Notes under the pieces: generated by a model
Told to the model about the DNA's origin: nothing
The model's input: only the letters and a program-made list of their open reading frames with translations
The model's database searches: none
Shown here: positions 59,893 to 64,000 of the stretch, piece by piece
How positions within the stretch are numbered: the first letter of the stretch is position 1
How the letters are laid out: each line of letters opens with the position of its first letter
Program-made: the position numbers and the translations under genes
From: Streptomyces mobaraensis
GTDB taxonomy: Bacteria > Actinomycetota > Actinomycetes > Streptomycetales > Streptomycetaceae
Length of the DNA: 64,000 bases
Direction: 5' to 3'
NCBI RefSeq assembly: GCF_020099395.1
Contig: NZ_CP083590.1
Coordinates: forward strand, 682,001 to 746,000

Positions 59893-59897
59893 AAGAT
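59892..59897 (+). promoter_or_regulatory. -10 element of the copZ-copA promoter
   Basis: TAAGAT immediately follows the third CsoR-like box, 37 bp before the copZ ATG, which has an AGGAGG ribosome site. Confidence 0.65.
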
Positions 59898-59934
59898 CCC
59901 TACAGAGCCCAAGCCACGCACCAGGAGGCACCCC

Positions 59935-60174
59935 ATGTCGACGCCCACCACCGCCACCCCCGCCGTCACCACCACCTACGCCGTCACCGGCATGAGCTGC
60001 GGCCACTGCGAGTCGGCCGTCACCAAGGCGGTCGGGGCGCTCGTCGGCGTACAGGCCGTGGCGGTCGACGTGGCCGCCGGGCGGGTCACCGTCACCACCG
60101 CCGGTGAGCCGGACGACGCCGCCGTCGCCGAGGCCGTGGACGACGCCGGGTACGAGCTCACCGGCCGCGTCTGA
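59935..60174 (+). CDS. copZ: copper chaperone CopZ
   Basis: A 79-residue heavy-metal-associated (HMA) domain protein. The metal-binding motif is [13 protein letters not shown] at residues 18-30, with cysteines 22 and 25. The ferredoxin-like fold continues through [32 protein letters not shown]. It carries Cu(I) in the cytoplasm and delivers it to CopA, encoded 74 bp downstream. ATG 59935 has AGGAGG upstream. Three CsoR-like boxes precede it, so the operon should be induced by copper. Confidence 0.93.
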   Translation: MSTPTTATPAVTTTYAVTGMSCGHCESAVTKAVGALVGVQAVAVDVAAGRVTVTTAGEPDDAAVAEAVDDAGYELTGRV

Positions 60175-60248
60175 GTCCCTCATCCCCGCCCCCGCCGGGG
60201 CCGGCCCGCAGACCGGCCCCGGCGACACCTCCAGCCACAGGAGCAGCG

Positions 60249-62516
60249 ATGCCCAGCACCACCACCGGGACCACCGGCACGGACCGCGTCGAACTCGCCA
60301 TCGGCGGCATGACGTGCGCGTCGTGCGCGGCCCGCGTCGAGAAGAAGCTCAACCGCATGGACGGGGTGGTGGCCACCGTCAACTACGCCACCGAGAAGGC
60401 GCAGGTCACCTATGACGCCGGCGTCACGGTGGACGATCTGGTGGCCACGGTCGAGGCGACGGGGTACACGGCGGCGCCGCCGGCTCCCGCCCGCTCCGCC
60501 GGCCGGGGGGACGAGGGCGGGACGGACCGGGCGTCCGACGACGAGCTCCGCCCGCTCCGCGAGCGGCTGATCACCGCCGTGGTGCTGGCGGTGCCGGTGG
60601 TGGTGCTGTCGATGGTCCCGGCCCTGCAGTTCGAGTACTGGCAGTGGCTGTGCCTGACGCTGACCGCGCCGGTCGTCACGTACGCGGCCTGGCCGTTCCA
60701 CCGGGCCGCGGTCACCAACGCCCGGCACGGCGCGGCCACCATGGACACGCTGATCTCCCTCGGCACGTCGGCGGCGTTCCTGTGGTCGCTGTGGGCGCTG
60801 TTCCTCGGGCACGCGGGCATGCCCGGCATGACGCACTCCTTCGAGCTGACGATCGCCCGGGGCGACGGCGCCGAGAACATCTACCTGGAGGCGGCGGCGG
60901 GCGTGACCGCCTTCATCCTGGCCGGCCGCTACTTCGAGGCCCGGTCCAAGCGCCGGGCGGGCGCGGCGCTCCGGGCGCTGCTGGAGCTGGGCGCCAAGGA
61001 GGTGACCGTCCTCCGGAACGGCCGCGAGGCGCTGATCCGCACCGAGGAACTGGCCGTGGGCGACCGCTTCGTCGTCCGCCCCGGGGAGAAGATCGCCACG
61101 GACGGCACGGTCGTCGAGGGCGGTTCGGCCGTGGACGCCTCGATGCTGACCGGCGAGTCGGTCCCGGTCGAGGTGGGCGTGGGCGACGCGGTCACCGGCG
61201 CCACGATCAACGCGGGCGGCCGGCTGGTGGTCGAGGCCACCCGGGTCGGCGCCGACACCCAACTGGCGCGCATGGCCCGGCTGGTGGAGGACGCCCAGAA
61301 CGGCAAGGCCGCGGCGCAGCGGCTCGCGGACCGGATCTCCGCCGTCTTCGTCCCCGTCGTCATCGCGCTGGCCCTGGGCACGCTGGCCTTCTGGCTGCTG
61401 AGCGGCGCCGGGCTGACGGCCGCGTTCACGGCCGCCGTGGCCGTCCTGATCATCGCCTGCCCGTGCGCCCTCGGTCTGGCGACGCCGACCGCGCTGATGG
61501 TCGGCACCGGGCGCGGCGCCCAGCTGGGCATCCTGATCAAGGGCCCGGAGGTACTGGAGACCACGCGCGGCGTGGACACGATCGTGCTGGACAAGACGGG
61601 CACCGTCACCACCGGCCGGATGACCCTGCTGGCCGTCACCGCGGCGGCGGGCACGGCGGAGGACGAGGTGCTGCGGCTGGCCGGCGCGCTGGAGCACGCC
61701 TCGGAGCACCCGATCGCCCGGGCCGTGGCGGCAGGCGCCGCCGAGCGGGTCGGCACGCTGCCGGTGCCGGAGGACTTCGCCAACGTCCCCGGACTCGGGG
61801 TGCAGGGTGTCGTGGACGGGCACGCGGTGCTCGTGGGCCGGGAGAAGCTGCTCGCCGAGTGGGCCATGTCGCTGCCCGGGGAACTGGCGGCGGCGCGGGA
61901 CGCGGCCGAGTCGGCCGGCCGGACGGCGGTCCTGGTGGCCTGGGACGGCGCGCCGCGCGCGGTGCTGGAGGTCGCCGACGCGGTGAAGGACACCAGCACG
62001 GAGGCCGTGCGGCGGCTGCGCGAGCTGGGCCTGACCCCGATCCTGCTCACCGGCGACAACACGGCGGTGGCCGAGGCGGTGGCCGCCGAGGTCGGCATCG
62101 ACGAGGTGATCGCCGAGGTTCTGCCCGAGGACAAGGTGGCCGTCGTCAAGCGGCTCCAGGCCGAGGGCCGGTCGGTGGCCATGGTCGGCGACGGCGTCAA
62201 CGACGCGGCGGCGCTGGCCCAGGCGGACCTGGGGCTGGCGATGGGCACGGGCACCGACGCGGCCATCGAGGCCGGCGACCTCACCCTCGTCCGGGGCGAC
62301 CTCCGGGCAGCGGCGGACGCCATCCGGCTCTCGCGGAAGACGCTGGGCACCATCAAGACCAACCTGTTCTGGGCCTTCGCCTACAACGTGGCCGCCCTCC
62401 CGCTGGCCGCGGCCGGCCTCCTCAACCCGATGATCGCGGGCGCGGCGATGGCCTTCTCCTCGGTCTTCGTCGTCGGCAACAGCCTGCGGCTCCGGAGCTT
62501 CCGCGCCGCGGAGTGA
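60249..62516 (+). CDS. copA: Cu(I)-exporting P1B-type ATPase CopA
   Basis: A 755-residue P1B-type ATPase. One N-terminal HMA domain with GGMTCASC (Cys23, Cys26). Membrane helices begin near 105; the ion-binding helix carries [17 protein letters not shown] near residue 404. Phosphorylation site DKTGTVTTG near 448, actuator [12 protein letters not shown], and hinge [22 protein letters not shown]. The CPC motif together with late Asn-Val and Met positions in [39 protein letters not shown] is diagnostic of Cu(I)/Ag(I) pumps. It expels copper from the cytoplasm after delivery by CopZ. ATG 60249 is supported by position; the ribosome site is a weak AGGAGC. It ends in an exceptionally long terminator hairpin. 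Confidence 0.95.
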   Translation: MPSTTTGTTGTDRVELAIGGMTCASCAARVEKKLNRMDGVVATVNYATEKAQVTYDAGVTVDDLVATVEATGYTAAPPAPARSAGRGDEGGTDRASDDELRPLRERLITAVVLAVPVVVLSMVPALQFEYWQWLCLTLTAPVVTYAAWPFHRAAVTNARHGAATMDTLISLGTSAAFLWSLWALFLGHAGMPGMTHSFELTIARGDGAENIYLEAAAGVTAFILAGRYFEARSKRRAGAALRALLELGAKEVTVLRNGREALIRTEELAVGDRFVVRPGEKIATDGTVVEGGSAVDASMLTGESVPVEVGVGDAVTGATINAGGRLVVEATRVGADTQLARMARLVEDAQNGKAAAQRLADRISAVFVPVVIALALGTLAFWLLSGAGLTAAFTAAVAVLIIACPCALGLATPTALMVGTGRGAQLGILIKGPEVLETTRGVDTIVLDKTGTVTTGRMTLLAVTAAAGTAEDEVLRLAGALEHASEHPIARAVAAGAAERVGTLPVPEDFANVPGLGVQGVVDGHAVLVGREKLLAEWAMSLPGELAAARDAAESAGRTAVLVAWDGAPRAVLEVADAVKDTSTEAVRRLRELGLTPILLTGDNTAVAEAVAAEVGIDEVIAEVLPEDKVAVVKRLQAEGRSVAMVGDGVNDAAALAQADLGLAMGTGTDAAIEAGDLTLVRGDLRAAADAIRLSRKTLGTIKTNLFWAFAYNVAALPLAAAGLLNPMIAGAAMAFSSVFVVGNSLRLRSFRAAE

Positions 62517-62534
62517 GGCCGCCGCGCCCCGCAG

Positions 62535-62591
62535 GACACCGCGCGGTCGCCGGGCGGACGATCACCGTCCGCCCGGCGACCGCGCGGTGTC
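62535..62591. terminator. hairpin terminator with 26-bp perfect stem
   Basis: Arm 62535-62560, loop ATCAC, arm 62566-62591, perfectly complementary. It lies 18 bp after the copA stop. Confidence 0.88.
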
Positions 62592-62713
62592 GGGCTCGTG
62601 ATGAATCCGTAACAGCGGGATCCCCCGCGTCACCCGGCGCGTCTCTCCGGGTGACGAACGCGAGAACCGCGAAGAACACGGACACGAGAGCACGGAAGAG
62701 AGGGTGCGACGAC

Positions 62714-62977
62714 ATGGCGCTGCCCCAGCTGTACAGGAACAGGATCACGGCGCTGGTCGCCGTCACGGTCTTCGGCTTCGCGGGCACCCTGACCGCGGCG
62801 GTCACCGCCGAGGCGGTCGGCCGCAGCGCGGCGGCGGGCCTGCCGACGGAGGCCGACGCGGGCACCGGCCCGGCCGGCCGGGCCCAGGACGGCCGGCCGG
62901 CGGACGGCGACGCCCCGAAGACCGTCGTCGTCGTACGCGGCGGGACGTCCGAGTCCCAGGCTCTCCCCCGGCCCTGA
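62714..62977 (+). CDS. hypothetical small secreted or membrane-anchored protein
   Basis: An 87-residue protein with one hydrophobic segment at residues 10-35 (ITALVAVTVFGFAGTLTAAVTAEAVG), which may be a signal peptide or anchor, and a short polar tail with GPAGRAQDGRPADGDAPKTVVVVRGGTS. No domain recognised. ATG 62714 is the first start after a weak GAGAGGG site. Its reading frame ends at the edge of a proline/glycine-rich tract, so the native C-terminus could be longer if the frame is disturbed there. Confidence 0.45.
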   Translation: MALPQLYRNRITALVAVTVFGFAGTLTAAVTAEAVGRSAAAGLPTEADAGTGPAGRAQDGRPADGDAPKTVVVVRGGTSESQALPRP

Positions 62978-63228
62978 ACCCCGAGCCGCCCCCGAGCCCT
63001 CGTCCGGTCCGGCAGCCCCGGCCGCGCCCGAGTCCTCGTCCGGCCTGAACCCCGAGCCGGCCCCAGTCCCGAGCCGACCGAGCCTGGTCCGGCCCCGAGC
63101 CCTCGTCCGACGCCGGGCCCGAGCCGGCCCCGCCCCCGCCCAGCACCGCCCCGCACTCCATTCGGCCCGATCCGGCCCAGCGCCGGCCCCGCGCCCATCC
63201 AGCGCCGACCCCACGCCGACCCCGCGCC
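62978..63228. other. low-complexity CCCCGAGCC-rich gap
   Basis: About 250 bp of repeated CCCCGAGCC, CCTCGTCCGG and GGCCCCG words; open frames in several directions encode only Pro/Arg/Gly. No gene or RNA supported. It likely arose by slippage and includes no clear hairpin for the two genes that converge here. Confidence 0.5.
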
Positions 63229-63729
63229 CTAGACGCGGTCGCACTCCAGCCCGTCCAGCCGCTTCCCGCCGCCGGACAGCGTCACCTTCACCCGGTTCCA
63301 CGGCAGCCCGCCGGGCACCTGGTTGTGGGCCGCGGTGCACACCAGCTGGGTGCGGGCGGTCCGCGAGATGCGGCTGACGTCGAGCGGCAGCACGATCTCG
63401 ACGTGCCCGGGGTCCGTCGTGACCTGCACGCCCACGCCAGGCCGGATGCCGATGTCGCTGTAGAGACCGCGCGTGCGTTCCGCCTCGTTAGGCCCCTTCA
63501 GCATCAGCCGTACCGCGTCCTCCGCGGTCACCGGGCCGTCCGCCGGACGCGAGGTGCCGATGACGCCGGTCACCACGGCGAAGTACAGCCGGGCCTCCCA
63601 GCCGGGCGCGCCCGGCTGGTGGACGCCGGTGGCGGGCTGGCCGAACTCGATGACCTCCGTCGGCTCGATGCCGCAGCCGGCGAGCGTGCCCAGCAGGAGC
63701 ACCGCGGCCGACGCGCGTCGTGCCCTCAC
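63229..63729 (-). CDS. lipoprotein encoded downstream of a sensor kinase
   Basis: A 166-residue lipoprotein: signal RRASAAVLLLGTLAGCG with the lipidated Cys at about residue 19. The mature part resembles a GerMN-like or LpqB-N-terminal-like domain (GWEARLYFAVVTGVIGTSRPADGPVTAEDAVRLMLKGPNEAER, then VQVTTDPGHVEIVLPLDVSRI). It starts at GTG 63729, overlapping the kinase stop as GTGA, so it is made together with the kinase. Lipoproteins coupled to two-component systems in Streptomyces often modulate the sensor; this is inference. Confidence 0.8.
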   Translation of the reverse strand: MRARRASAAVLLLGTLAGCGIEPTEVIEFGQPATGVHQPGAPGWEARLYFAVVTGVIGTSRPADGPVTAEDAVRLMLKGPNEAERTRGLYSDIGIRPGVGVQVTTDPGHVEIVLPLDVSRISRTARTQLVCTAAHNQVPGGLPWNRVKVTLSGGGKRLDGLECDRV

Positions 63730-64000
63730 TCCTCGTCACCTCCTGTGCGCAGGGGGAGGTCGACGGTGAACACCGCGCCTCCGCCGGGCCGGTTGGCGGC
63801 CCGGATGGTTCCGTGGTGCAGCCGGACGTTCTCCAGCGTGATGGCGAGGCCGAGGCCGCTGCCCTCGGAGCGGACCCGGGCGGCGTCGGCCTTGTAGAAG
63901 CGGTCGAAGACGTGCGGCAGCACCTTGGGGTCGATCCCCGGGCCCTGGTCGGCGACCTCGATCAGCAGCCGTCCGGCCGCGTCGTCGCCTTCCGTCGCCC
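63726..64000 (-). CDS. sensor histidine kinase, C-terminal end (N-terminus outside window)
   Basis: Only the last 91 residues are in the window; the gene continues beyond base 64000. They contain the ATPase part of a two-component kinase: G1 box VADQGPGID, F-box FDRFYKADAAR and G2 box GSGLGLAITLENVRLHHG, followed by GGGAVFTVDLPL. The dimerisation His region and the sensor part lie outside. The stop overlaps the lipoprotein start. A response regulator is expected further along, outside the window. Confidence 0.88.
   Translation of the reverse strand, partial: ATEGDDAAGRLLIEVADQGPGIDPKVLPHVFDRFYKADAARVRSEGSGLGLAITLENVRLHHGTIRAANRPGGGAVFTVDLPLRTGGDEE

Noticed and set aside
62422..63198. Minus-strand Gly/Arg-rich protein overlapping the copA end
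   Set aside because: Runs through the copA terminator and low-complexity DNA; no ribosome site or domain.

Overview
The window is chromosomal DNA from a Streptomyces-like actinomycete. It is very GC-rich and has strong third-position GC bias, GTG starts, and many GTGA/ATGA stop-start overlaps. Family content also fits: RheA/Hsp18, LysX, roadblock/LC7, DUF6397, SCO6745-like, twin short SBP/permease operons and secreted phosphodiesterases. No phage, plasmid, IS element, rRNA, tRNA or CRISPR array was found.

Layout. 1-8.6 kb: the end of a DUF3516 helicase, an F420/NADP reductase-like protein behind a 17-bp palindrome, DUF6397, an orphan roadblock protein, a frameshifted alpha/beta hydrolase, and a coupled secreted phosphoesterase/MFS/TolB-like operon with a possible PHO box. 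8.7-11 kb: two DUF2267 proteins and the divergent hsp18/rheA thermosensor pair with a perfect RheA operator. 11-24.5 kb: a SNF2 ATPase, a Nudix hydrolase, secreted phosphodiesterase-type enzymes, lysX and an M48 peptidase. 24.5-30.8 kb: a ferredoxin-like protein and a complete peptide/nickel-type ABC importer (solute-binding protein, two permeases, two ATPases). 31-42.1 kb: an inferred N-glycan utilisation locus made of a LacI regulator, a sugar ABC importer without its own ATPase, a GH5-like enzyme, a GH85 endo-beta-N-acetylglucosaminidase and a GH38 alpha-mannosidase. 42.2-50.3 kb: AzlCD and a compact operon of amidohydrolase, O-methyltransferase, GCS2-type ligase and an E. coli-type SerC homologue, followed by a methyltransferase and a fumarase/adenylosuccinate-lyase superfamily enzyme on the other strand. 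I do not recognise this set as a described pathway, and it is the best candidate for an undescribed biosynthetic system. 50.5-53 kb: a secreted protein and a short second threonyl-tRNA synthetase preceded by a threonine-rich leader peptide and a terminator hairpin, which is a ribosome-mediated attenuator. 53-58.4 kb: a hydrolase-ABC fusion with its permease, an SCO6745-like protein and a P-loop kinase-like protein. 58.6-64 kb: a membrane protein, a CsoR-type copper operon (copZ-copA), and a sensor kinase plus lipoprotein pair cut by the window end.

Two themes run across the window. First, short tandem repeats (12, 15 and 24 nt, usually multiples of three) occur both between genes and inside coding sequences: the SNF2 core, a permease N-terminus, a proline-rich membrane protein and an ABC ATPase N-terminus. 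Second, two genes carry a +1 shift inside a seven-C run, either assembly error or genuine slippage. All functional assignments come from reading translated sequence and motifs; no database search was possible.
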